In this document: in pieces, positions 48,646 through 60,272 of the stretch
Numbering within the stretch: the stretch's first letter is position 1
Layout of the letters: each line of letters begins with the position of its first letter
Assembly: GCA_023213395.1 (NCBI GenBank)
Contig: CM041465.1
Location: 72,299,741 to 72,363,740, forward strand
Length of the DNA stretch: 64,000 bases
Direction: 5' to 3'
Source of the DNA: Cycas panzhihuaensis
Taxonomy: Eukaryota > Cycadophyta
The notes under the pieces: model-generated
Databases searched by the model: none
Seen by the model: only the letters and a program-made list of their open reading frames with translations
What the model was told of the DNA's origin: nothing
Translations under genes and position numbers: made by a program

Positions 48646-49260
48646 GGCAGTCTCATGTCAGCTATTATTACCTCTCTCTCTCTCAAATCTCTCTCTGCTT
48701 GAGATTTGGGGCTCTTTTGGCCCCCATGTCTATTTTTCGGCCTTCACGCGCCCGTCTGGCGCCAAACTTAGCGGTGCAGCTAAGTTTGCACGGGTCTGAT
48801 CACGGGGCCCTGAATGATCGCGACCGCGCGATCATTGCATGATCTGACAGCGACCCCCTAAGGGGGTTTACCAAAAAATAAAAGAATTTCTTCTGGTGGA
48901 CCCCGTGGGGCCCACCGGGACCAGGGCTCCCAATGCCCGGTCCCCGCCTCTTTCCGGGTCCGATTCGGATCCGGGAAGCCAGATTGCCCATAAGGGGGAC
49001 CTAAACTATGCTAAAATAACCTTAAAAGCTACAAAAAGCCACAAACTTTGAAGTTCGATTTGGGTTAGGTTTAGTGATATCCACTCCTTTGGATCGGTCT
49101 CATCGCCATATCGTGCAGTCGGTCGTCTTTGGCTCTCCCGCTCTCCGTCCGACGGCGATCTCCCTCTGCGTGCCTCCAAAGTTGGGTGGCGCTCATGCGT
49201 AAGGAAATGGCTCACGGTTTTGTATGAGGCGGTGAAAATGAATCCATTTTCCGTCGATTT
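48646..49260 (-). other. probable 5' leader of the antisense PMD frame
   Basis: This lies between the minus-strand TATA-like box and ATG 48645. It holds a GA-rich run on the minus strand (48668-48685 region, GAGAGAGAGAGG), a word bound by plant GAGA-binding factors in other promoters. A short open frame (49006-49287, minus) has no known domain. Leader status is inferred from position only. Confidence 0.35.
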
Positions 49261-49270
49261 CCTTATATAG
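49261..49270 (-). promoter_or_regulatory. TATA-like box on the minus strand, upstream of the PMD frame
   Basis: CTATATAAGG on the minus strand in otherwise GC-rich sequence (CCCCGCCTATATAAGGAAAT). It points towards the antisense PMD frame, whose ATG lies about 600 bases downstream. It matches the plant TATA consensus well and may be an internal antisense promoter. Confidence 0.5.
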
Positions 49271-49287
49271 GCGGGGCCCCAGCGCAC

Positions 49288-49765
49288 TTGTTACATTTTA
49301 GGTCTCGCATCAGTCGTTGGGACCGTCTCATTGCCCCGATTACCTTTGCCTTCTGGCCCTGTCGTCAATCGCGCTATGTTGATGCCCTTTTTGCCCTCCT
49401 GCAAGGGCATTTATGGTGCATCATCGTCGCGCTTTTGGCCAGGGCCCTTCTGCATCGTTTTGCACGCTACTCCCGTGCCTGCCCAAGTTTATACTCGTTC
49501 GGCTCGTTTCGCCGCCCTGGACTCATTTCCGCAGTCCTTTCTTGCTCTTGGAGTCCCCAAAAGGAATGCCCCCCCACTCGGGGGCATGTTTCGCTTTCTA
49601 AAGGCGACCTTTTGGCACTCGAGGGTTTTTTCCTCCGTAGCTCTCCGTGATCGAATTGTTTGTTCATACAGGTTACCTCATTGCTAGGTCCTCCTACCCT
49701 TCACGGCCATTTTCTACTGACTTGTTGTGCGTTGCTTTCATCACCCATCGATTGCTTAGATTTTG
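49288..49765 (+). other. Gypsy-G region before the second RNase H
   Basis: About 480 GC-rich bases with overlapping short frames on both strands and no recognisable domain. It may be a leader or linker for the second RNase H. Confidence 0.4.
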
Positions 49766-50260
49766 TGTCACCGATGTGCATACACATCTTTACCGAAGGC
49801 TGCGGTAACCCTGGACCTTCTGCCGCTGCGTGGATCCTCATGACCCTTCCGACATGATCAACTCGCCTCAGGATCTTCCTCCCAGAGGCTACCAACAACG
49901 AAGCTGAGTATACAGCTGTTATTGAAGCCCTTACTGACGCTCTCCGTTTCCATCACGGACCCATTGTTTTGTTTTGTGACTCTCAAGTTGTGGTGTCTCA
50001 TCTCACCCAGGTTTACAGTGCGATGCCTCACTTGAGGACTCTCGCTCGCCGGATCCCTGGCCAACTTTTCTTCTGTTGATATCCAGCATATCCCTCGGGC
50101 CCTCAACGCTGAGGCGGATAGCCTCGTTCGCCTCATCCTTGAGCGCCGCCTCTCCCTTCTTCTTGGCCAGTCCACGAGGTTTGCTGGCCTTCCGTCGCCC
50201 AAGCCCGGGTCGTCTGTCACTGCTGCAGCGATCCGTTCGTACCTCAAACCGGGTCACTAA
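49766..50260 (+). pseudogene. second RNase H (aRNH-type) near the Gypsy-G 3' LTR
   Basis: Three frames in order give an RNase HI fold. IFTEGCGNPGPSAAAWILM (49784 onward) is strand 1, with Glu where the first catalytic Asp is usual. EATNNEAEYTAVIEAL (from about 49886) holds the catalytic Glu. IVLFCDSQVVVSHL (near 49960) holds the second Asp. HIPRALNAEADSLVRLILE (near 50090-50145) holds the last Asp. Stop TAA is 50258-50260. TNNEAEY and DSQVVV are typical of the archaeal-type RNase H that Tat elements carry in addition to their own. In the Tat elements I know (Ogre, Retand) it lies between RNase H and integrase; here it lies 3.6 kb beyond the integrase. Two frameshifts interrupt it. Confidence 0.82.
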
Positions 50261-50557
50261 TGAGGTAAAACTATGGTATCCACTATTTGTTCTTTATTTA
50301 GCTATGCATGTTCCTTTGCATCCTTTGTGGTGGGGCCCCTCACTGTCTCATTCTCCCGATCGGTTTCTAGGTGGCCCATGGCGGCCCTATGTTGTCTCCA
50401 CCACCACTTTCGTATCCACGCGTCCCGCCACGACACTCATGGCACCCTTACCCATCATTACGATCTTGATTGATATATCTATATACACATGTACTCTTCG
50501 ATTGTGTTGCCGATTCGCCATCGCACCAGCTTCCGAGCGAGGCTCGCTGCCAGGCGA

Positions 50558-53094
50558 TGTTTCACGGCTCCGGGAATGGATACGGAATCACCGACTCGGG
50601 TAAGTGCGGTATGTCTCTCGCATTATCATCGCTTTCTTTCCGGATGTTTGCTTGCGTATACGCATGTGTATGACTTTGTGGCGACCTTGTAGTCGCCCAC
50701 ACTTATTTTTAGCCTATGACGACTATAGCGAGGGCACACTCCCAGTGAGTTTGGCACCAGGTGGCCGACATTACTTTCCGCATCTGCCCTCCTCGCTCCA
50801 GGATCCACTATGTCTGTGCCACCTCCGCCCCTGTGATGACTCATCATCGTTTGGTCAACTTGCCACCCCACTCGAGCCCTATTTTTGCTCCTTTGGACCC
50901 GTTTTGTCGGCTTGTTTGCTCCCGGGTGGGTGTCTTAGCGTTATGTCAGCCTTTTCGGTTGTCTGCCCCCAACCTGGACTGGTTAGTGGGCCCCATTCTC
51001 AGCCCTAGCGTCTGCCAGATTTTCGGCAGATCACGGAATATTCAGCATCCATGCAGACGATCGTCTCAGATTATTTTTTAAAATCCACCGTGGTAATTTC
51101 GTATTTATTGCGAAACTGCCACGTGGCTCGCGCTTTATTTCTCTTCCAGCTGCGCCCTAATCGCACGCTTTAGGGTTTTTCTCGAGTACTTAAGCCCTTT
51201 TTGGCTCATTTTCAAAGATCTTTTTTTGCTCACTTTTGGAGTTGCTCTAAAAAAAAACACTCTCCTACTCTGCTCTTCTCTGCTGTTTGCTGCTGCAACT
51301 AGACCTGCACCTCTTCATGCAGTGCCCAGCTCTCCTTTGGCTTGGCTGAGACATTCTCTCAGCCCCTCAAACGCCTTGGAGAGGGCTCCTTTGAAGCGGT
51401 TTCCAGCTGGTTTCTACCCAGGCAGTCTACGAGTTCCTCGTTTGCAGGCGTGTCCCGCCTGCCTCCGTGAGGGACCCTAGCACGCTCCACTCGAATATGG
51501 GCTATTTTTCCACTTCTTCTTGACATCCTTTACCGAGGCAAATCCCTTGCCTCCCTTCCTGTACTCTTCATTTTGCATTTGTCTTTTGTGATATTTATGC
51601 TGCAGCTTATTCGTTCCTACTTGTTTCTTGAGAGTTAGTTTTCCTCCCTTTGGAGGACTGTTATACCACTCTCCTTGTGCTTCTTACTGCGTTTCTTTGT
51701 CCAAGGCATGGCGTTGAGGTTGCATAGGTTTTGGAGAGGAGCTGGGTGGATTAGTACCACCTTCCATGCTCCCCACGCTCAAAGCCCTCCAAAGCCTCCC
51801 TCTCGCCTGCTACTCTTGGCTTGTAAACAAGGGTTTGAAGGCTCCTTTGTCGCCCAAACCAGACTGTCACAAGTTGCACTGATTTGGGACCCTTTGTTCA
51901 GTTTGGGTGCCATCCATAGGCCCCAACCACGGGTTCTTGCTTCACCTTGCTCCCGGTCACCCGGTTTGCTCCCCGTAGCATCCCGGTCCCCCATGGATAT
52001 CTTTGGGTCTCTCTTGCCCCCTTTTTCAGCCATTTTCCAGCCTTGGTTCTTGACTTTCTCCTCACTGCCTTGTGGCTCCTGGGGGGAGGTTGGGGCACCG
52101 TTTACGGGAAGTAGGCCACTCCGAGGCTTGCCTTGTTGTTTCCTTTCATTTGGATCACTTTCCTTTGGTATTTTCCTTACTGGACTAACACTAACGCATG
52201 TATATTTAGACTCTTGTTTATGTTGCTAGACATATATTGTTAGATCTTTGCGTTGCATGTTAGTGCTCTTCCTTGGAAGAGGAGACCCTTGTTGCTTGCA
52301 GGTACTCGAGACGCGCGGAGAACGTTGCCCGTTGGCCTCTCTACCGGTAAGTGCTCCTTGCATGTATCATATTTTATGCTATCTCATTTACTAGTTAGCG
52401 TTCCTTTCCTTCCTTTGGTATCGCATTTACTTTCCCGGGGAGGGTAAGGAACCCCTTTTCGCCATGCCACATCCCGTGATCCCAGACGTCGTGAGTGGTT
52501 GGGTGCTCCTCGTGGAGGCTACGTCATCTCAAGACGCCTTGGCCTGTGTGCACGCTTCCTTCCTCTTCGCTACCCTTGTTCTTCCTTTTATTCTTTTCTT
52601 AGTAATTAGAACATTGAAAGATTAAAAGGGGAAATTACTTTTGTATTTGTTTGCGATTTGTTTGCCTTGTTGCATGCATCCTCTATTATCCGTAGGAAAG
52701 ATTGTAAGAGTTTTCTTTGTCCTTACCTTTCCTTCCTTCTCCTTAGCGCACGAGCGCCTTGCTTCCCGCATCGTCAGATATCCGGTCAGGTTGTGTAGGA
52801 TTGCTCTTGGCCTGTCTCCATTAGGCCTTCTCTTCCTCCCTTCTGGCCACCCAAGGGTGGGAGGGTCCTATTCCCAGGTCAACTCAGGTTCGTCCTACAT
52901 ACCTTCGCCCCTTGCTCAAGGTGGTGAAGGGTCACCCAATAGTAGCCATACTCCATTGCAGATCCCAAACTCGGCGCTCCCAAGACGGGCGCTGCGTGGT
53001 AGTTACCCGCCTTTTAGGTTCCACTTTCTATCATTTCATCACTTACTCCTCCCACGCCTATCAGTTAGGTAGTTATCCCGTAGCAGCGCGTCCA
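50558..53094 (+). mobile_element. Gypsy-G 3' LTR
   Basis: 2537 bases from TGTTTCACGGCTCCGGGAAT to AGCGCGTCCA. Differences from the 5' LTR are mostly short clustered replacements and indels around CG-rich words; the AT-rich parts are nearly identical. No purine-rich tract precedes it (the bases before are GCTCGCTGCCAGGCGA). Confidence 0.93.
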
Positions 53095-53487
53095 GAATCC
53101 ATGGGATGTTAATTAGGGAAAACTTTCCCTCAATATACCTCTTGCTAGATAAGGGACTAATTGCTCTTCTCTTTGATAAAAAGGGTATTTTAATTTTGGT
53201 TTATTGATTATATTTCATTTATTTAATTTAAAATACTTTTATTTTTATTTCTTTTTTCATCTACAATATAAATAAAAAAAATAAAGTAAATCAAATAAAA
53301 TATCATTATAATATACATCAAGTCTCAAAACCAAATAAGCACTTTGTACCTTAAACCTTTATATTACAAACCTAAGGAAATTATCATTGTTTTCTCAAAT
53401 AGGGTTAAAAGTCCTCATTTATCTTAATTACTTTAAAAATCTCATTCTTGAGTTAACTTAGTTAATTAAGCCCCCTAACTCTAAATA
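53095..53487 (+). mobile_element. Gypsy-D 3' LTR, second part
   Basis: GAATC (53095-53099) is the right TSD of Gypsy-G. The sequence then continues the Gypsy-D LTR (GGAAAACTTTCCCTCAA, matching 13870 onward of the 5' LTR) and ends CTCTAAATA. The TSD ATGAC of Gypsy-D follows. Confidence 0.9.
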
Positions 53488-53637
53488 ATGACATTATTAA
53501 ATTAATGTAAATCAATGAGGTTATCCTTTTAATATATACTAGGAGGTCATAGTATATACACTTCTTCATTGTAATTAGTCATTGGTTGACTAAGTGGCTT
53601 CAGGAGTGTGATTAAATAACTAAGTAGTGATATGTAC

Positions 53638-53702
<65 letters not shown>

Positions 53703-53895
53703 GTTTGACATAATATAATTTGAAGTGATGATTTCCTATAAGTATATTAGGTTATATATTTGCATATATTCTTTTATTTATTATTCGGCTTCATGTCTTT
53801 GATTTCATAGTCTTGTTAGATCTTATACCTGTGTATGGGCATTTAGTTTCTTATAAGTGGTATCATAGTATGTTTTTCTTACACGTGTTATTTCA
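53488..53895 (+). mobile_element. LTR-B2 5' LTR, second part
   Basis: After ATGAC, the LTR continues with ATTATTAAATTAATG, matching 58020 onward of the 3' LTR, and ends GTGTTATTTCA. It contains an (AT)n(AG)n microsatellite at 53638-53699 that is only a short AT run in the 3' LTR. A primer-site-like TGGTATCATAGTA lies inside the LTR at 53858-53870. Confidence 0.85.
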
Positions 53896-53897
53896 AT

Positions 53898-53911
53898 TGG
53901 TATTAGAGTTA
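53898..53911 (+). other. primer-binding site of LTR-B2
   Basis: TGGTATTAGAGTTA, two bases after the LTR end, with the same spacing as LTR-B1. It is a decayed initiator Met tRNA site. Confidence 0.72.
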
Positions 53912-55461
53912 AGATTTTAGTTTTATAGTGAGCTTATCAGAGCTTTAGTCCAAGCATCTTCAATAATCCCAAGTTAGGATATAAGACTATAAGTATCTCC
54001 ACCTATCAAGGGTTTATTTTAAACTTGTATTAGTACGCTTATTTACGACCAATAAGGGGGGTAGCTTGTTTATTTAGAAGGTGAAGTTCTATTGTAGGTT
54101 GTAGATGGTTTCAAGCTGTGGTTATGCAAGGCACTTAGAAGCATGTTAATGTCATAAGCCTAAAGCATATTGGTGCTTATGCTATATGAATCTAGTTAGG
54201 AGTGTAGGTGTTGTGATTATCTTGAATCTCATAAAGATTTGCCACATGTTTTATTCATTTTCAGACTAGTCATTTCATATATTTTACTAGTATACATGCA
54301 AGTGTTGTATATAAGTCTAAGAGCAAGGATTTAAATATAGGCTTGATCACCCTATAAAGTCAGTGTTGTGGCATATTGACCATGATTTTTTCCTCTATCA
54401 TGAAGTGGTAGCATGATTGAAAGGGTTTTATGGCATGTTAAGAGAAGTAAACTATTCGTTAGACTATGTGAAGACAACTAGTGAGTTTAGGGCTTAGTGT
54501 AGAGCTTGCTAATACACTGAGAACTTATACGTGAAAAGGAATGGATGGATATATATGTATATGAAATAAGAAATAGGTTGTTAGGGTTTGTTAGGTGCCA
54601 CTACCTCATTAGCAAGTTGAAGGATTTAATGGTTATTATTTGATGAAAAGAGTTATTGTCTATCCTTTCATTTTTAATCTTCTATAAAAAAAGAAAACAT
54701 GAAAACTTCGAAGAAAACCCTTATACTTGAGCATTCTAATTGTTAATGTGAGGTTATCGTGAGGATGCCATTTGTTGAAGGGCTTACATTTGATGTGTTT
54801 TAATGTTTATTGAGGTTAAATATTTTAGCATAATACTCATTTAGATAATACTATATTCTAGACTTAAAGGTGAATTTTCTCCTCATTTTTTAATTTTCTG
54901 AGATAGTTTTCTCTATGGACAAGGCTGTTGCTATGCATTCTTATCAAATTTATATTGAAATCTATGTTTAGTAGGTGTAAAATGGATAAAAATGGACGTA
55001 GTAGGTATTGGACACTTAAAGGAGCATTTTAACATTTTTCTTGATGTTGGACAGCTCGTGGACATTGTATGATAAAAAATTTACAGATTTGAAGATGTAG
55101 ATTGAAGAGCAAAATGTAACCATAAAAGCAATATTAATAGAACTTTAACCATGCAAAGAATAAATAACATAAACAAATCAAACATACAATAAGAACACTA
55201 GGAGATTCAAGTTTGGGCATAAACTTTTTATTAATTTAAGTAGAGTTAAAGAATTATAGAGATGAAACCCTAACTTGCCTCATCAACTCATCTACTCTGT
55301 ATACTTTACAAAGAATTACCCAATTCAGGTTATATAAAGAATGTCATAAGAAATACAAGAGCTGGATCATTAGATCTAGGGTTTTTATCATGAATGGCCA
55401 TGATTCTCTTTTCTATTTGAACTCTAAAATTTGTTTCAAGGGCTACTACCCCCAACTTCCT

Positions 55462-55595
55462 ACTTACAAGGGAGGGTGGGGGGCGGGGGGGGGAGACATT
55501 TGCCCCCCTCGTACTCCCCTACCAAAGGAGGCTGTTGCCCCCTTTGGATCCCCCCTGCAAGGAGTTGGAGGGGAAAACTGTGCTAAAGCAAGACC
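55462..55595. repeat. G/C-rich island in LTR-B2
   Basis: Runs of G then C (GGGGGGCGGGGGGGGGAG, later GCCCCCTTTGGATCCCCCC) in AT-rich surroundings. It could form hairpins or G-quadruplexes. It resembles in style the G-rich blocks of the Copia-F LTRs. Confidence 0.6.
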
Positions 55596-55611
55596 AAAAA
55601 TTTAATCTCCT

Positions 55612-57085
<1,474 letters not shown>

Positions 57086-57986
57086 ACACTTATAAAGTGT
57101 TCAATATATCCAAAATATATAAGTTTGGAAAGTCAAAATCCTTGAGTTAGAAGCTTACAAATTGAGAAATAATTTAAAAAATCTTAAAATAGGATTTTGG
57201 ACCTTAATTTAAAGCTTACATATTAAAAAATCATCAAGCAATCACTCTAAAATAGTAATTTTACTCCACAGAGATTGCATGGCTCACATGTATATCATAC
57301 AACTATTTTAAAATGAAAATTTTCATTAATATAAGGTTTACTAACTTTATAACTCATATTAAAGCATTTTTAATTTATTTTTAAGTTTGCTTATTCCTTT
57401 GAGAAGGTTATATGAGCATCTAATTGCCAAGTTGAAAGGGACTACAACCATATTTTTCACTATTTTTTATTTTTTATAAACTTATTCTCAATAAAAATAA
57501 CCATAACTTACTTATATGGCATCAAAATTAAGTACCATTAATTGTATTACAAAGTTGACTCACTATGATTTCTTATGAGTGGTCATATGATATGCTTTGG
57601 GGATTTTTCAAGATAGTTTTAATAGTATGAAGTTTAGACGTTAAGTTGATAGGATGTTAAAATAGAACCTAAGATCAAAAAAAGAGGTGTTTTATCACAT
57701 GGTTTTGCTTGAATAACCATTTTTTCGTGTTTGTTCCATAATGCAATGGATGGAGTTAATGTTTTTCAATTAGGTTTATCTCCTCAGGGTGTAGGAAAGC
57801 CAAAAATATGTGAAATGGGAGTAGGTGAAGGCTACTTAGTAGGTAAATATTGGTGAACCATATATGAGAAAGTCAGTCTAGAGGACTTGTGGGTATAATG
57901 ACTAGTTATCTATGTGCTTTAGCAAATGTTTGGATTTTATATAGACCTAACATAAAAATTTAAAGTAGTTATATGGCATGATTTAG

Positions 57987-58354
57987 TATTAAATAGAGAA
58001 TATTGACCCATGGCATTGTTAAATTAATATGGTTATACTTTTAATATGCACTAGGGGGTCATTATGTATATACTTCTTTATTACAATTAGTTATTGGTTG
58101 ACTAAGTGGCTCCCAGAATGTGATTGAATAACTAGGTGGTGATATATATATATATATTAGTCTAACATAATATAATTGGAAGTGATTATTTCCCACAAGT
58201 ATATTATATTATATATTTGTATATATTCTTTTATTTATTATTCACCTACATGTCTTTAATTTTGTAGTCTTATTAGATCTTAGACCTTTGTATGGGTATA
58301 TAGTTTCTTACATGTGGTATCAGTGTATACTTTTCTTACCCATGTGTTCTTTCA
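57987..58354 (+). mobile_element. LTR-B2 3' LTR
   Basis: It starts TATTAAATAGAG and ends GTGTTCTTTCA; the TSD AAAAC follows (58355-58359). It aligns with 11034-11057 plus 53493-53895. It also carries an internal TGGTATCAG (58315-58323). Confidence 0.85.
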
Positions 58355-58679
58355 AAAACTCCATAGTTGAAGAAGTTCCCAATGGCTTGGGTAAAAGCAT
58401 TTCTATACTTGATTCAAAAGAGAAGGTAGTAGGAGAATTATTTTAGAACTGACAAGATGACGTAGTGAGCAACTTTGGGAAAGCATATCAGCTAAAGGGT
58501 GAAGCTTATATTCCATCTTATTTAAAAATTAGATTCAATTGGTCAATTGGGTGATAGGAAATAAGGTGTTACTAGAACCAATTTTAGTGTACTATGAAAG
58601 ATCTAGTTGTCAGATCATCATTTTGCAAGGTTTAGGAGATTGCAGACATCAAGATTATATAACAAGTTTAGTATTTGAT

Positions 58680-58960
58680 GAGTTTACATTATAAAAAATT
58701 TGTAATTTTATGGCTTAATATCAAAAAATATAAATTTCAATTGAAAACCATAATAAACAGTTTTAAAAATGCAAGTTATAGATGAAAATTGTAATGAATT
58801 TTTTCATCATGGTTTTCTATTTTACAAATTATGGTTTTAAAACTAAAGTTATAATTTATAAACTTAAGTTATAGTTTTCAAATAGAAATTATAGTTTTTA
58901 CTGTAAAACCATAATTTTCATTTGAAAACTATGACAAATAAAAATTAAATTTTGAAGTGA
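58680..58960. repeat. AT-rich inverted-word cluster (AACCATAA / TTATGGTT)
   Basis: Repeated words such as AAAACCATAATTTTCATTTG and inverses like TTATAGTTTTCAAATAG occur many times in 280 bases. The style is like the CCAAA/TTTGG clusters of Gypsy-A but the word differs. Confidence 0.5.
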
Positions 58961-59921
58961 AAATTTACTAAGTTGATTTGTAAAAGATCTTGAAGTAACT
59001 TTCCTTTGATTTTCCTAGTTTTTCAATGGTTAGATTGTATAGAGACCCATGAGATGAGGGGCTGGTTATGGATGGGTTACTTAATAGATTGACTTTGGTA
59101 GAGCAACAAATGTTGTGTCGATGTGGGTTAGCTTAAATGACTTACTCCATCTAGTTAGTGATGGAGATTGGTATTTTAAGAGATCTTATCAGTCAGTTGG
59201 TCCTTAATGAGAACATTTTTAAGCTTAGGGGGATGGGAGATCTTAGGTTTACTCCTCATGAGGCTAGAAGGATATTAGGAATCTCATGGAGAAGAGAGCA
59301 CATGGCTCCCTTTCAAGTGATTAAGGAGGACAAGTAGGTTATAATGAGCTAGTATATGATTAGAAAAGAAGAGATTTGGGTAGGCATGGGATATGAGTGA
59401 TAGCATTTCACCAAGCTTAAGGTGTTCCTACCATCCATAAGATAGTGGGGTCCACCATCTTATATTAGATCACTAGGTCACAAAATTATATGGGTTTGCT
59501 AAGTTGGTGGGTGTGAGTGGTGCAATAGTGTGAGCTTAAGACCGGGTTAGATTAGGTGAGTTATATAGTAGGGAGCATGCACTATTAATTATTTTAGATT
59601 GGCCATATAGATGATGGTGGATTCTCCTATATATCTATATTATTATATTAGCTATATAACCATATCCCATTGATGTTCCTTATTGGAGCATTGAGCAACT
59701 TAAGTATGATGAACTAGGAGCATATAAGGGCTCATATCCAAAGGGGAAGGGAGGTGATGGCAAGGAGTTTCCATAGACCTAGACTTGATCAAATGACACA
59801 TAACTAGTGGGTTGTGAATCCTTATAATGATATATTACCATGGCTAGATGACGAGGCTAACATAGTGACAACACCCACACAGGGACCACAACCTCCTCCA
59901 CCACCTGATGAGAGAGGGGAT

Positions 59922-60272
59922 TATAATGAATTATTACACCAAAACCTCGAGGTGTTAGTGGAAAGGGCCCCCCACCAAGTAGACCATTACCTCCTCCTCA
60001 GTTCAAACGGGCTAGCCCTGCCTAGCCCCATTTTCACCAGTGTTCATGTGCCACACAGGCCCCAGCTACAACGACGTTTATGCATCAGCGACATTTGGCG
60101 CGCCATCCAATCGCCCCCATAAGTAATGTTGCCCCCACGGGATTTGAACCCAGGTCTTGGCTTTGATACCACTTGTTATGAACTATTACACCAAAACCTC
60201 GAGGTGTTAGTGAAGAGGGCGGGGGGCCCTCTTCAGTAATACCTCGAGGTTTTGGTATAACAGTTCATTATA
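59922..60272 (-). mobile_element. TRIM-H: 351-bp TRIM-like LTR element with a hairpin LTR
   Basis: It is flanked by the perfect TSD GGGAT (59917-59921 and 60273-60277). Read on the minus strand, a 98-base 5' LTR (60272 to 60175) ends GTTCATAACA, then AG, then the primer site TGGTATCAAAGCC (60172 to 60160). A purine-rich GAGGAGGAGG stretch precedes a shorter 3' LTR at the left end (about 59922-59980) that ends TTCATTATA. The 5' LTR is itself an inverted repeat: ACCAAAACCTCGAGG appears in both orientations around a G/C-run centre. The 3' LTR keeps only the second arm. It is a terminal-repeat retrotransposon in miniature or SMART-like element without coding capacity. Confidence 0.68.
60160..60172 (-). 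other. primer-binding site of TRIM-H
   Basis: TGGTATCAAAGCC on the minus strand, two bases after the LTR end AACA. It is one base off the Copia-F site. The following GGGTTCAAATCCC resembles a tRNA B box. Confidence 0.65.

Larger units (their letters stand above)
36937..53094 (+). mobile_element. Gypsy-G: GC-rich 16.2-kb Tat-like Ty3/gypsy element with antisense PMD frame
   Basis: LTRs are 36937-39460 and 50558-53094, with the perfect TSD GAATC (36932-36936 and 53095-53099). Order on the plus strand is primer site, gag, protease, RT, RNase H, integrase, then an antisense plant mobile domain frame (46750-48645, minus), then a second RNase H (49766-50260). The base composition is far more GC-rich than the surroundings, which marks it as a recent or differently decayed insertion. 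It sits in the 3' LTR of Gypsy-D and is among the youngest insertions. soloLTR-1 is of the same LTR family. Every frame is broken by frameshifts, with fewer stops than Gypsy-D. Confidence 0.93.

Noticed and set aside
59814-60122. 102-codon frame that looks like a small Pro-rich gene
   Set aside because: It is a composite: its first third is the tail of the Gypsy-C antisense frame, the rest is TRIM-H sequence read through.
60120-60180. tRNA gene suggested by GGGTTCAAATCCC and TGATACCA
   Set aside because: There is no cloverleaf, anticodon arm or full A box; the second word is a primer-binding site on the other strand.
59922-60272. Classification as a MITE because of terminal inverted repeats and a TSD
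   Set aside because: A primer site two bases from an LTR-like end and a purine-rich stretch before the other LTR fit a miniature LTR element better; MITE remains possible.
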